Positions 6,589-15,109 are shown, counted from the first letter of the stretch. The stretch: DNA of 15,464 nucleotides from Thermoanaerobacterales bacterium (GCA_017577565.1 PKRH01000086.1:1-15464), one strand, 5' to 3'. The notes: generated by a model from the letters alone, not told the origin. Translations and numbers: made by a program.

Positions 6589-8748
6589 GTGCTCTACCTG
6601 CTCAAGGGAAGCCGGGTCCGGGAGTACCACCAGCAGAACGTCGCCATCCTCGGCGCGCCCGAGGGCGAGGTCATCGAGGTCGCGTACAACCGGCGGTGGG
6701 TCCAGGAGGGCCTCTCCCTGGAACCCGGGACGGACTGCGCCATCGTCTTCGGCGACTCGCCCTACGAGTACTTCGTCCCCATCCGGTTCGCCGCGCTGCT
6801 GCGGGCCGAGGAGACCGACAGCCGGGTCACGGTGGTCTGCAAGCTGGGCCCGTTCGTCCGGCGCGGCGCGCTCGGACCGCTGAACGAGCGGTGGAACCGG
6901 CCCGACCGCCCGCTGCGGCCCGGCGACGTGTTCCTGTTCGAGGACCGCAACCCGGGCCTGGTCAGCCCGCGGGGCCTGGCCGAGACCGAGGACGCCTGGC
7001 GGGCGGCCGTGGACGCCCTCCGCCACAACGACTTCTACGAGCGCACGTCGGTGGCCCGGCTGCACTCGGTCATCGACGAGGGCGGCCGCCCGGTCGACGA
7101 CGGCCAGCCGGTCCCGGTCGGCTCGGTCGTGAAGGCCACCCTCGAGGTCCGCAGCCCCCACCTGACCGACGAGCGGCTCGAGCTGCTGCTGGACGTCGAT
7201 CCCCGCGGGGCGGTCGAGCTGCTCGACGACCCGGTCGTGCCGGCGAACGGGATGACCGAGCTGTCGATGCGGGTGACGGCCGCGGGCCCCCTGTCGGTGG
7301 GGCTGGCCTTCAGCCACGAGCCGCTGCTGTCCAGCCGACCCCGGTTCGACCTCGTCGCCGAGTCGCGCGAGCGCGCGCCGACTGTCCCCGCCGAGCGCCA
7401 CGGCGTCGGCGACGTCAGCGGGGTGCGGTCGCTCACGGCGAGGCTCCGGCGCGACGCAGACATCGACGACGCCACCTGGGTCGGGCTCTACCAGGACATC
7501 TTCCTGGAGTGGGCGCCCGACGACCCGGTGCTGCTTGCCAGCTACGCGCGGCACGCCTACGCCGTCGGCGAGTACGACGAGTGCTACCGGGCCCTCGAGC
7601 GCATCCCCCAGCGCGTCCCCGACGACGACTACCTCTTCCTCCTCGCGTCGCTGCGGACCGGCCGGACGACCGACCTCGCCGAGCTGATCCAGCGCATCGA
7701 CCTGAAGGAGGAGGAGCGCTTCGAGCAGTTCCTCGCCGCCGTCGACGGCATCGCTCAGGACCCGCTGCACGAGCTGCTCAACCTGCTCCCCAACAAGCTG
7801 CTCGGCGAGGGCAAGACGATCCGGTTCCTCGACCGGGCCTGGAAGCAGGTCACGGACATCGAGCTGGCGTGCCGCATCGCCGAGGACACGGCGTACGCGG
7901 ACCCCGAGCGGGGCGCGGCGCTGCTGCTCGACCGCTGGCCCGACCCGGCGGCGATGCCGGCGAAAGCCCTGGCCCTGGTCATCGACTGGGAGGCCCGCAC
8001 ATCCCGCCTCGGCCCCTACGTGGAGACGGCTGTCGCCCGCGCCATGGCCGCCAACCGCTGGGACGAGCTGAAGCTCCTCACCGACAAGGTGCGCCGGCTG
8101 GTCGAGCCCCGGCGGCGGCCCCAGGTGCTCGCCCAGATCGGCGAGCACCTGCTCTCCAGCGGCGACCCGGCCCGGGCCCGGGAGGGGTTCGGCCTCGTGT
8201 GCGAGGCGGCGCACAGCGCCGCGACCCGCGGGCAGCTCGACATCGCGGCGGACCACGCCGAGGTTGCCGTCGGCCACGCGCAGACGAGCGGCGACGACGA
8301 GCTGGTGGCCGCCGCCTTGCAGCTGAAGGAGGCCGTGGAGACGGCGATCCAGGCCTCGGAGACGTTCCAGGCCTGGCAGCGGATGCGGGAGGAGTCGGCG
8401 ATCGAGCGGCTCGCGCCCCGCTTCCGGGGCAAGGCGCTGCACCTCGTCGGGGGCAAGCGCCGGGACTGGGCGGACCTGTTGCGCGACGGCCTGGGGCTCG
8501 TCGAGCTCCGCTGGCACGAGACCGAGAAGGCGAAGTCGGCCAACGTCGACTGGGCGAGCGGGCTCGAACCCGACCGCGACGTCGTCGTCGTGATCGCCGA
8601 CCAGATCGGGCACGACACGACGACCGCGCTCAAGCAGCGGTGCGACGCTCGTGAGGTGCCCTACCTCCACGGCTCGTCCCGGCTGCGCGACGTGCTCGAG
8701 GCGCTCGAGCGGATCGGCGACGATCGTCGTCCCGAGGCCGTGGGCTGA
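6589..8748 (+). CDS. Large protein with helical-repeat middle and C-terminal DUF2325-like domain
   Basis: This 719-residue protein has no signal peptide or membrane segment. Residues 1-110 appear beta-rich (LYLLKGSRVREYHQQNVAIL at the start), and about 170-265 looks like an Ig-like beta domain. About 275-590 is helical with TPR-like spacing, for example WVGLYQDIFLEWAPDDPVLL and SGDPARAREGFGLVCEAAH. Residues about 615-708 form a Rossmann-like domain: LHLVGGKRRDW, the strand DRDVVVVIADQIGHDTT, and VPYLHGSSRLRDVLEAL. This matches the DUF2325 pattern of a GG motif, a central hydrophobic strand ending in D, and a late strand before a Ser/Arg helix. No catalytic function is established for that domain. 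The GTG 6589 start has a good Shine-Dalgarno. Its position between the two membrane paralogs and near pglW suggests an accessory or defence role, which is inference. A scaffold or sensor protein is as likely as an enzyme. Confidence 0.8.
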   Translation: MLYLLKGSRVREYHQQNVAILGAPEGEVIEVAYNRRWVQEGLSLEPGTDCAIVFGDSPYEYFVPIRFAALLRAEETDSRVTVVCKLGPFVRRGALGPLNERWNRPDRPLRPGDVFLFEDRNPGLVSPRGLAETEDAWRAAVDALRHNDFYERTSVARLHSVIDEGGRPVDDGQPVPVGSVVKATLEVRSPHLTDERLELLLDVDPRGAVELLDDPVVPANGMTELSMRVTAAGPLSVGLAFSHEPLLSSRPRFDLVAESRERAPTVPAERHGVGDVSGVRSLTARLRRDADIDDATWVGLYQDIFLEWAPDDPVLLASYARHAYAVGEYDECYRALERIPQRVPDDDYLFLLASLRTGRTTDLAELIQRIDLKEEERFEQFLAAVDGIAQDPLHELLNLLPNKLLGEGKTIRFLDRAWKQVTDIELACRIAEDTAYADPERGAALLLDRWPDPAAMPAKALALVIDWEARTSRLGPYVETAVARAMAANRWDELKLLTDKVRRLVEPRRRPQVLAQIGEHLLSSGDPARAREGFGLVCEAAHSAATRGQLDIAADHAEVAVGHAQTSGDDELVAAALQLKEAVETAIQASETFQAWQRMREESAIERLAPRFRGKALHLVGGKRRDWADLLRDGLGLVELRWHETEKAKSANVDWASGLEPDRDVVVVIADQIGHDTTTALKQRCDAREVPYLHGSSRLRDVLEALERIGDDRRPEAVG

Positions 8749-8802
8749 GCCCGCCGGACCACGCGCCGCCGGATCGGCGGGTCGGTCGCACCCCCGTCGC
8801 CT

Positions 8803-8833
8803 TTGCATCCGCCACCTCGGTCGCTCCTAGATT
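8803..8833 (+). promoter_or_regulatory. Putative promoter in the 8749-9010 spacer
   Basis: TTGCAT (8803-8808) and TAGATT (8828-8833) resemble -35 and -10 boxes with a long 19-base spacer, pointing toward the exonuclease-helicase remnant. The 177-base stretch from here to the GTG at 9011 has no gene I can support and no clear Shine-Dalgarno at its end. Confidence 0.35.
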
Positions 8834-9010
8834 CGGGACGAGGGACAGGCTGTCGGCGAGGGCGGACGATGGGGGGCACGAGCGGGGCATCGATGCGAGA
8901 GGTCATCTCGTCGCGTCCGTGCGGCGCACCACCCCCGCCGGTCACAGCGACCCCGTACGGAACGGGCGTGACCCCGCATCCGGCCACCGCCGCGGACCAG
9001 CGAGCCAGAG

Positions 9011-9986
9011 GTGTCCGGCGCGGCTGACCGGGCGGCGGCACCGCTGCCGCCGACCATCGAGCACGCCCGCCAGGCGCTCGCCGAGCGGGGCCCGCTGGCA
9101 CCCGGCGAGCTGGCGGTGGCGCTGCGCGCCGACGGGTTCCGCCTCTCCGAGGCGGTCATCCGCAGCCTGCCCGATCGCTGGCCCGGGCGGTTCTGGGTCG
9201 ATGACGCCGGCCGCCTGACGGTCGACCCGCCGACGCGCCGCGGCACGACCGCGTCGTCCGACGACGCGGACGCACCCGCGGCCGACGACGTGGTCGACGT
9301 CGAGGCCGACGGCGAGCGGTGGTGGCAGCAGCCCGTCCATGTCGAGCCGCTGGCGCTCGACCGCGTCGTGGTCCTCGACATCGAGACCACGGGCCTCGAC
9401 GAGGACCACGACCACGTCACCCAGGTCGGCGCCGAGCACCTGGGGACCGTCGGTCGCCGGCGCGAGGTCGGCACAGGTCCGGCAGTGGCGGTACCACGAC
9501 GACGGTCGCCCGAAGCGGGAGGTCCGCGTCGACCACCGGGAGCTCCGCGACCACCCGCTGATCGCCGTGCTCGCCACCCGCAACCAGGCGGTGGACGACG
9601 CCCAGGACGTGGTCGACCGGCTCACCGAGCGGCACGGCCTGCCGCCGGGGCTCGTGCAGGCCTCGACCGTCGACTCGTGGCAGGGGCAGACCAACGCCAT
9701 CACCGTCGCCGTCCACCCGCTGTCGGGCGCGTCGGCGCTGGACGACTTCAACTCCGCCTTCGGGCGCCTGGCGGTCACCTGCACCCGCGCCACCCACGGA
9801 CTGCTGCTGGTCAGCCGCACCGGGCTGGACGACCTGCTGGCGGCGGCACCGGCCCGCCCCGGCACGCCGTTGGGTGAACCGGGGACCCGCCAGCTCCCCC
9901 GCCAGACCCACGCCCGGATCCTGGAGACCTTCGCCCGCGGCACGGTCGAGGTCGGCCACCGTGCGTCGGCGGCGACCGGCGCCTAG
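9011..9986 (+). pseudogene. Remnant of a DEDD exonuclease / SF1 helicase fusion, internally deleted
   Basis: Two frames carry the two ends of one protein. From GTG 9011 there is a winged-helix-like segment (TIEHARQALAERGPLAPGEL), an acidic linker, and DEDD exonuclease motif I (VVLDIETTGLDEDHDHVTQV, about 9370-9430). After about 9440 this frame loses meaning. The +1 frame takes over from about 9460 to the TAG at 9984-9986 and reads as the C-terminal part of a superfamily 1 helicase: LIAVLATRNQAVDDAQ (motif IV-like), TVDSWQGQTNAITV (motif V) and FGRLAVTCTRATHGLLLV (motif VI). Exonuclease motifs II and III, the Walker A and B motifs and everything between are absent. Intact relatives should be far longer, so this is a large internal deletion plus a frame change. 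It cannot be an active enzyme. A misassembly could produce the same picture. The first in-frame start after the upstream stop at 8969-8971 is 9011. Confidence 0.78.
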
Positions 9987-10045
9987 GCCCGCCGCCACGC
10001 GCCCGTGTCACGGTGCGGCCGTACCCGATCGGTCGTCCGGCACGC

Positions 10046-10080
10046 GGATCACGAGCACGGGAGGGCGACGAGATGGCGGG
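10046..10080 (+). repeat. Leader repeat, copy B (before and across the start of the second membrane paralog)
   Basis: This block matches 5861-5895 at 32 of 35 positions. It includes the Shine-Dalgarno GGGAGG (10059-10064) and the ATG at 10073. It fixes the start of paralog B at 10073 rather than at an earlier in-frame start (10013). Confidence 0.75.
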
Positions 10081-10690
10081 CGAGACGGACGGCGAGCGAC
10101 AGGCGGCTCGGAGCTGGCCGCTGCCCGGCAGCCGGCGGGCCGAGGGGCCAGGACGGGGGCGGCTCGGTCCGCCTCCACCGCCGCCATCGCCGCGTCGACA
10201 GCCGGTTCCGCCACCGCCTCCCCCGGGGGCGGCGGCCTCCGAGCCCGCGACGACAACGGTTCGTCCGGGGCGCCGGGTGCCGCTCGTCGCGCTCGTCGTC
10301 ACCGGCCTGGCCGCGGTCGTCATGTTCGTCCTCTGGGTGACGACCCGGTCGGAGCTGGACGACGTGCGCGCCCAGCTGGACGCGATCGAGGAGGCCGAGG
10401 CGGCGCTGCCCGACCTGGCCGATGTCGGCCGGCGGCACCTGGGGACGACCGGCACCATCAACGACCTCAGCCCCGAGCACCTGAGCCTCACCTTCTACGC
10501 GGGCGACGACTTCGACGCGCTCGAGGACCTGCTCGACGAGCTGGGCTTCAGCCCGGCGGTCATCGACCGCATGGGCAACACCCGGGCGCTGGACGGCACC
10601 CAGTCCGCCGAGGCCCCGCACGTGGTCGCCACCTGGACCTACCACCCCGACGACGGGCTCAGCATCGTCCTCGAGCGCACGGAGGGGTAG
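10073..10690 (+). CDS. Proline-rich single-pass membrane protein, paralog B
   Basis: This 205-residue protein is the second copy of the protein at 5888-6499 and has the same architecture. A cytoplasmic tail (1-68) contains polyproline runs (PPPPPPSP and PVPPPPPPG). RPGRRV precedes one transmembrane helix (about 69-89), followed by an acidic helix (TTRSELDDVRAQLDAIEEAE) and an extracytoplasmic domain containing ALPDLADVGRRHLGTTG, ELGFSPAVI and NTRALDGTQSAEAPHVVATW. About 105 of 138 residues from the membrane segment on match paralog A. The N-terminal tail is not conserved beyond its composition. The start ATG 10073 has GGGAGG eight bases upstream, and its leader is nearly identical to that of paralog A. 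The gene lies 86 bases after the helicase remnant and 87 bases before the preferred pglW start. Function is unknown; it could be a surface sensor or a membrane-linked effector of the adjacent BREX system. Confidence 0.82.
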   Translation: MAGETDGERQAARSWPLPGSRRAEGPGRGRLGPPPPPPSPRRQPVPPPPPPGAAASEPATTTVRPGRRVPLVALVVTGLAAVVMFVLWVTTRSELDDVRAQLDAIEEAEAALPDLADVGRRHLGTTGTINDLSPEHLSLTFYAGDDFDALEDLLDELGFSPAVIDRMGNTRALDGTQSAEAPHVVATWTYHPDDGLSIVLERTEG

Positions 10691-10710
10691 GTGGTGCCCG
10701 ACCGGGCTGC

Positions 10711-10742
10711 TTGGACCTCGGGCCGTCCGGCGGCGGTAGCCT
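10711..10742 (+). promoter_or_regulatory. Putative pglW promoter
   Basis: TTGGAC (10711-10716) is a fair -35, and TAGCCT (10737-10742), the same hexamer as before rnpB, is a -10. The 20-base spacing is longer than ideal. Transcription would begin near 10749, before the Shine-Dalgarno GGAGGA (10761-10766). This argues against the upstream in-frame start at 10691. Confidence 0.38.
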
Positions 10743-10777
10743 CGCCACCGTCGGGCGGACGGAGGACAAGGACGGGA

Positions 10778-13700
10778 GTGGAACCGACCTCGAAACGGTG
10801 GACGACGGTCTCGGACAGCCCTCACGACCACGAGCGCGAGGCGCTGGCCTTCCTGCGGAGCCGCCTGTACGACCGTGACCCGTACCGGGTGTGGTCGAAC
10901 TTCGAGTTCGTCGCACCCAACGGGGCCCTGTACGAGGTCGACGCCCTGGCCGTCACGGACAACGGCGTCCACCTCATCGAGATCAAGTCGCACCCGGGCG
11001 AGATCGGCGGCGACGCCACGACGTGGCAGTGGACGACCCCGGAGGGCCGCCGCCGGTTGTTCGACAACCCCCGGCTGCTGGCCAACAAGAAGGCCAAGGC
11101 GCTGCGGGAGGTGCTGGCCCGCACCAAGGCGTTCGCCAAGCGCCGGAACGAGGTGCCCTACATCAGCGAGGTCGTCTTCCTCTCCGACCCGCACCTGAAG
11201 GTGACGCTCTCGCCCCCCGGCCGCTACCAGGTCTACGGCCGCGACCCCGAGAAGGGCGAGGCCCTGCCGCCGGAGCGGGCCAGCATCGGCGGGATCATCG
11301 AGGCGCTCACGTCGTTGGAGCCCGACAAGTCGGGCCGGCCGCGGCGACGCATCGACACGCCGCTCGGGGAGCGGATCGCCAAGGCGGTGGAGCAGGCGGG
11401 CATCCGCGAGCGGTCCAGCCGCCGCCTGGTCGGCGACTTCCGGATCGTGGAGCTGCTCGACGACGTCGAGGCCGACCGCGACACCGGCGTCGCCTACCAG
11501 GACTTCTTGGCTCGGCACGTCAGCGCGACCGGCATCGAGCGTCGCTTGCGGGTGTACCCGCTGGAGCAGAACGCCACCGCCGAGCAGCGCCAGGCGGCGG
11601 AGCGGGCGGCGCGGCGGGAGTTCGAGCACCTCCACCCGCTGCGGCTGCACCCGGGGATCGTGGCGCCCCTGAACCTGACGGACCACGAGCGGGGCCCGTG
11701 CCTGGTGTTCGACCACATCCCGGGCGAGCAGACGCTCGACCGGTGGCTGAAGACGCCCGAGGTGCGCGACGGGCTCGGCATGGACGACCGGCTGGCGCTG
11801 GTGCGCGACGTGGCCGAGGCCATCGCCTACGCCCACACCCGGGGCGTGTTCCACCGAGCGCTGTGCCCGTCCGCCATCTGGGTGGGCGAGCACGACGGCA
11901 AGCGGACCGTGCGGGTGGCCAACTGGCACGCCGGCGCCCGGGTCAGCACGGGCGACGTGACCGCCACGATGACCGGCACCGTGCACGTCGAGGCCCTCTC
12001 GGGCGGCGACGCCGACCTGTACCGGGCGCCCGAGCACGCCCAGCCGCTCGCCGACCCCGCGGCGCTCGACGTGTTCAGCCTGGGGTGCCTGACGGCGTTC
12101 GTGTTCACCGACGAGCCACCGGCGCCGACCTCGGGGAAGCTGCGCGAGCTGCTCGCCAGCACGGGCCACGTGTCGATCGACGCCACCGGCGACCAGATCG
12201 ACACCCTGGTGGCGGCGTTCGTCGCCGAGCTGACCGACGTCGACCCGGCGCGGCGTCCGAAGCACGCCGGCGAGGTGCTCGCCCTCCTCGACGAGCTCGA
12301 GGAGGCGCTGACCAGCCCCGACCCGGTGGACGAGCCGCACGTGACGGTGGCCCGCCGGGGCAGCACGCTCGGCGACGGCCGCTTCGCCGTCCTCGGCCGC
12401 ATCGGCATGGGGACGACCGCGTTCGCCCTGCTGGTGCGCGACACCGCCGACGCCGGGCGGCTGGCGGTCCTGAAGGTGGCCCGGACGCCCGAGCAGAACG
12501 ACCGCATCGCGGCCGAGGCCACCGCGCTCCGAGGCCTGCGCCACCCGACGATCGTCGAGCTGCTGGAGGACGAGCCCCTCGACCTCGACGGCCACGCGGC
12601 GTTGCTCGTGTCGTTCGTCGGCGACCGGGGCGACGCCGAGCGGGACGCCGAGGCGATCGAGGAGGAGGTGCGGGCGCCGCTCACGCTGGCCGCCCGGATC
12701 GGCGAACCGATCGGCGCCGAGCTCCTGCAGCGCTGGGGCGAGGACCTGCTCGACGCCGTCCGCTACCTCGAGCAGGAGGGCGTCTCGCACCGCGACATCA
12801 AGCCCGAGAACCTGGGCATCGCCCCGCGCGGCAAGCACGACCAGCTCCACCTCGTGCTGTTCGACTTCAGCCTCGCAGGCACCCCCGTCGACCGGATCGA
12901 GGCGGGGACCCAGGGCTACCTCGACCCGTTCCTGAGCCGTCGGGGCCGCTGGGACCCGGCGGCCGAGCGGTACGCGGCGGCCGTCGTCCTCTACGAGATG
13001 GCGACGGGCACGAAGCCGGTCTACGGCGACGGGCGGGCGGACCCGACGCTGGTGGACGCACCGCTCCGGCTCGACCCGGCCCTGTTCGAGCCGAGCATCG
13101 CCGACGGGCTCGTGTCGTTCTTCGAGCGGGCGCTGGCACCGGAGGTCGCCGACCGGTTCGGCACGGCCGACGACATGCTCTGGGCCTGGCGCGCCGCGTT
13201 CCACGAGGCCGAGCGCCCGGCAACCGCCCATCCCACCCCTGAGCGACCGGGTCCGACCGAGTTCACGGTGCCGTCGGGCACGACGACGGCGACGCCGCTG
13301 GCCGGCCTGCCGCTGTCGAACCGGGCGCTGAACGCGCTCGAGCGAGAGGAGATCCTGACCGTCGGCGACCTGCTCGAGGCGCCGCTCGCCCGGGTGCTGC
13401 AGATGCGGGGCGTGGGGAACCTCACCCGCAACGAGCTGCGGGTGGCGGTGGCGGCGCTGCGCGCGGCCGTCGGGGACACCGGTGACGAGGGCCCGGGCGA
13501 GCTGCAGCTGGCGGAGGCCGCCGAGCTGCTCGTGCCGCGCAGCACCGGCCGGGAGGCGAACCGCGCTGTGCTGCTGCGGGCCTACCTGGGCCTCGACGGC
13601 GAGGGCGGGGGCTGGCCGACGCAGGCCGAGCTGGCCCAGCGGGTCGACGTGACGCGCCAGCGGGTGAGCCAGGTGCTGGCGTCGGCACGCCAGCGGTGGT

Positions 13701-15109
13701 CGAAGCAGCCGACGGTGACCCGGGTGCGGGACTGGCTGGCGTCGGAGCTGGCCGCGATGGGCGGGGTGGCGTCGCTGGCCCAGCTGGCCGATCGCCTGGC
13801 CGATGCCTTCCCGCCGGTGGCGGACGACGCGCCCGACGCCGGCGAGGGCGCCGGTGACGGTCGATCCGACCCGCTGGCCCGTGCCGCCGCGCACCGCCGG
13901 GCGGCCGTGGCGATGGTGCGGGCGTCGCTGGTGGTGGAGGGTGAGCGGGCGGCCCCCCGGTTCGTGCACCGGGTGCTCGATCCCATGGCGGTGGTCGTCG
14001 CCCTGGAGGACGACGAGGCCGGCCCGAGCGGCCAGGCGCTGGCCGACTTCGCGTCGGCGCTGGTCGACCGGACGACGGCGCTGCTGGCGGAGCGGACGGT
14101 CGTGCCATCCAGCGAGCTGGTGGCGGCCCTGCGCGACGTCGAGGCACCCGAGGGCGCGGCTCCGCTGGCCGACGCGCACCTGGCCGAGATGGCGGCGTCG
14201 CTCACCCCGACGGCGGCGGTGAACAGCCGGCTCGAGCTCTACCGCCGGGGCCTGTCGGCCGCCGAGGCGGTGGGCGCGGCGCGCCGGGCGCTGGTGGCGG
14301 TGACCGACGTGACGGTCGAGCAGATCGCGGCGAAGGTGCGGGCCCGCTTCCCCGAGGCCGAGCCGTTGCCGGGCCGCCCCGCGCTCGACCAGCTGCTCAG
14401 GGACGTGGACCTCGAGCTGCGCTGGAACGAGCAGGCGGGCCGCTACGAGTCGCCGGCGCTGGTGGCCGACCCGGTGACGAGCATGACGCTGTCCCGCCAC
14501 GCGACGGGGCAGCCGACGACGGGTGTCACGCCGGTGGAGATCGACGTGGCTGCCGACTTCCACGACCGGCTGCGCCGCTCGATCGACGCGGGCGGCCTGC
14601 TGGTGCTGGTCACCGACGCGAAGCACGTGGAGCGGGCGGCCGACGAGCTGGCCCGGTTCCCGGTGACGACGGTCGACGTCGACGACTGGCTGATCGGGGA
14701 GATCGAGCGGCTGACCGCGTCCGGACGCCCGTCGTGGGACCTGGTGGTGCAGGCGGACGCGGCGGGACCGGGGTCGACGGCCTGGCACAACCTGCGCCGC
14801 CTGATCGACCGGGCCGCTGACGCGCTGACCGAGCGCCTGGCGGCGACGTCGGGGACGGTGCTGCTGGTGCGGCCGGGCCTGCTGGCCCGCTACGACCGCC
14901 TCGACCTGGTCGGCCGGTGGCGGGACGTGGTGCACGACCCGGGCTCGCCGCTGGCGCAGCTGTGGCTGCTGGTGCCCTCGCCCGCGGCGAGCGACGGTCC
15001 GATCCTGAGCGGTCGGCCGGTGGCGGTGACGTCCGGCGAGTGGGTGCGGGTGCCGGCGGAGTGGTTGCGGAACGCACATGGGACGGCCGTGAGGCCGGGA
15101 GGGACGTGA
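10778..15109 (+). CDS. pglW: BREX type 2 (Pgl) serine/threonine kinase PglW
   Basis: This cytoplasmic protein of 1443 residues is the size expected for PglW, the autophosphorylating kinase of the Streptomyces phage growth limitation system. Domains in order: a NERD nuclease-like domain (about 10-130) with Asp55 and the ExK pair Glu68/Lys70; a kinase-like domain (about 230-510) that is degenerate (FHRALCPSAIWV instead of HRDLKPxN, NWH at 382-384 instead of DFG); and a second kinase domain (about 525-815) with a GMG loop, Lys566, HRDIKPEN (Asp673, Asn678) and DFS (696-698). A helix-hairpin-helix region like the RNA polymerase alpha C-terminal domain follows (about 839-898), then a sigma region 4-like HTH (AELAQRVDVTRQRVSQVLAS, about 948-970). 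The C-terminal domain ends WLLVP...EWVRVPAEWL. The GTG 10778 start has GGAGGA eleven bases upstream. The gene overlaps pglX by one base, so the two are translationally coupled. Confidence 0.93.
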   Translation: MEPTSKRWTTVSDSPHDHEREALAFLRSRLYDRDPYRVWSNFEFVAPNGALYEVDALAVTDNGVHLIEIKSHPGEIGGDATTWQWTTPEGRRRLFDNPRLLANKKAKALREVLARTKAFAKRRNEVPYISEVVFLSDPHLKVTLSPPGRYQVYGRDPEKGEALPPERASIGGIIEALTSLEPDKSGRPRRRIDTPLGERIAKAVEQAGIRERSSRRLVGDFRIVELLDDVEADRDTGVAYQDFLARHVSATGIERRLRVYPLEQNATAEQRQAAERAARREFEHLHPLRLHPGIVAPLNLTDHERGPCLVFDHIPGEQTLDRWLKTPEVRDGLGMDDRLALVRDVAEAIAYAHTRGVFHRALCPSAIWVGEHDGKRTVRVANWHAGARVSTGDVTATMTGTVHVEALSGGDADLYRAPEHAQPLADPAALDVFSLGCLTAFVFTDEPPAPTSGKLRELLASTGHVSIDATGDQIDTLVAAFVAELTDVDPARRPKHAGEVLALLDELEEALTSPDPVDEPHVTVARRGSTLGDGRFAVLGRIGMGTTAFALLVRDTADAGRLAVLKVARTPEQNDRIAAEATALRGLRHPTIVELLEDEPLDLDGHAALLVSFVGDRGDAERDAEAIEEEVRAPLTLAARIGEPIGAELLQRWGEDLLDAVRYLEQEGVSHRDIKPENLGIAPRGKHDQLHLVLFDFSLAGTPVDRIEAGTQGYLDPFLSRRGRWDPAAERYAAAVVLYEMATGTKPVYGDGRADPTLVDAPLRLDPALFEPSIADGLVSFFERALAPEVADRFGTADDMLWAWRAAFHEAERPATAHPTPERPGPTEFTVPSGTTTATPLAGLPLSNRALNALEREEILTVGDLLEAPLARVLQMRGVGNLTRNELRVAVAALRAAVGDTGDEGPGELQLAEAAELLVPRSTGREANRAVLLRAYLGLDGEGGGWPTQAELAQRVDVTRQRVSQVLASARQRWSKQPTVTRVRDWLASELAAMGGVASLAQLADRLADAFPPVADDAPDAGEGAGDGRSDPLARAAAHRRAAVAMVRASLVVEGERAAPRFVHRVLDPMAVVVALEDDEAGPSGQALADFASALVDRTTALLAERTVVPSSELVAALRDVEAPEGAAPLADAHLAEMAASLTPTAAVNSRLELYRRGLSAAEAVGAARRALVAVTDVTVEQIAAKVRARFPEAEPLPGRPALDQLLRDVDLELRWNEQAGRYESPALVADPVTSMTLSRHATGQPTTGVTPVEIDVAADFHDRLRRSIDAGGLLVLVTDAKHVERAADELARFPVTTVDVDDWLIGEIERLTASGRPSWDLVVQADAAGPGSTAWHNLRRLIDRAADALTERLAATSGTVLLVRPGLLARYDRLDLVGRWRDVVHDPGSPLAQLWLLVPSPAASDGPILSGRPVAVTSGEWVRVPAEWLRNAHGTAVRPGGT

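Noticed and set aside
8803..9027. 74-codon frame in the spacer before the helicase remnant
   Set aside because: There is no ribosome-binding site and no recognisable motif, and it overlaps the putative promoter. It is probably chance.
9433..9447. GCACCTGGGGAC shared between the helicase remnant and paralog B (near 10435), as a recombination joint
   Set aside because: Twelve bases of G/C-rich identity are expected by chance at this composition, and no further homology extends from it.
5104..10690. Search for CRISPR arrays, insertion sequences, tRNAs and integrases
   Set aside because: I saw no regularly spaced repeats, transposase or integrase motifs, terminal inverted repeats or tRNA-like cloverleaf segments on reading.
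10691..10777. Upstream GTG (10691) as the pglW start
   Set aside because: The added residues precede the NERD domain with low-complexity sequence, the -10-like TAGCCT lies inside them, and GTG 10778 has a better Shine-Dalgarno.
10049..15079. A 1676-codon open frame on the minus strand opposite paralog B and pglW
   Set aside because: It is the mirror of a high-GC coding frame. Its product is Arg/Gln/His/Val-rich repeats with no recognisable domain, while the + strand carries clear PglW motifs throughout.
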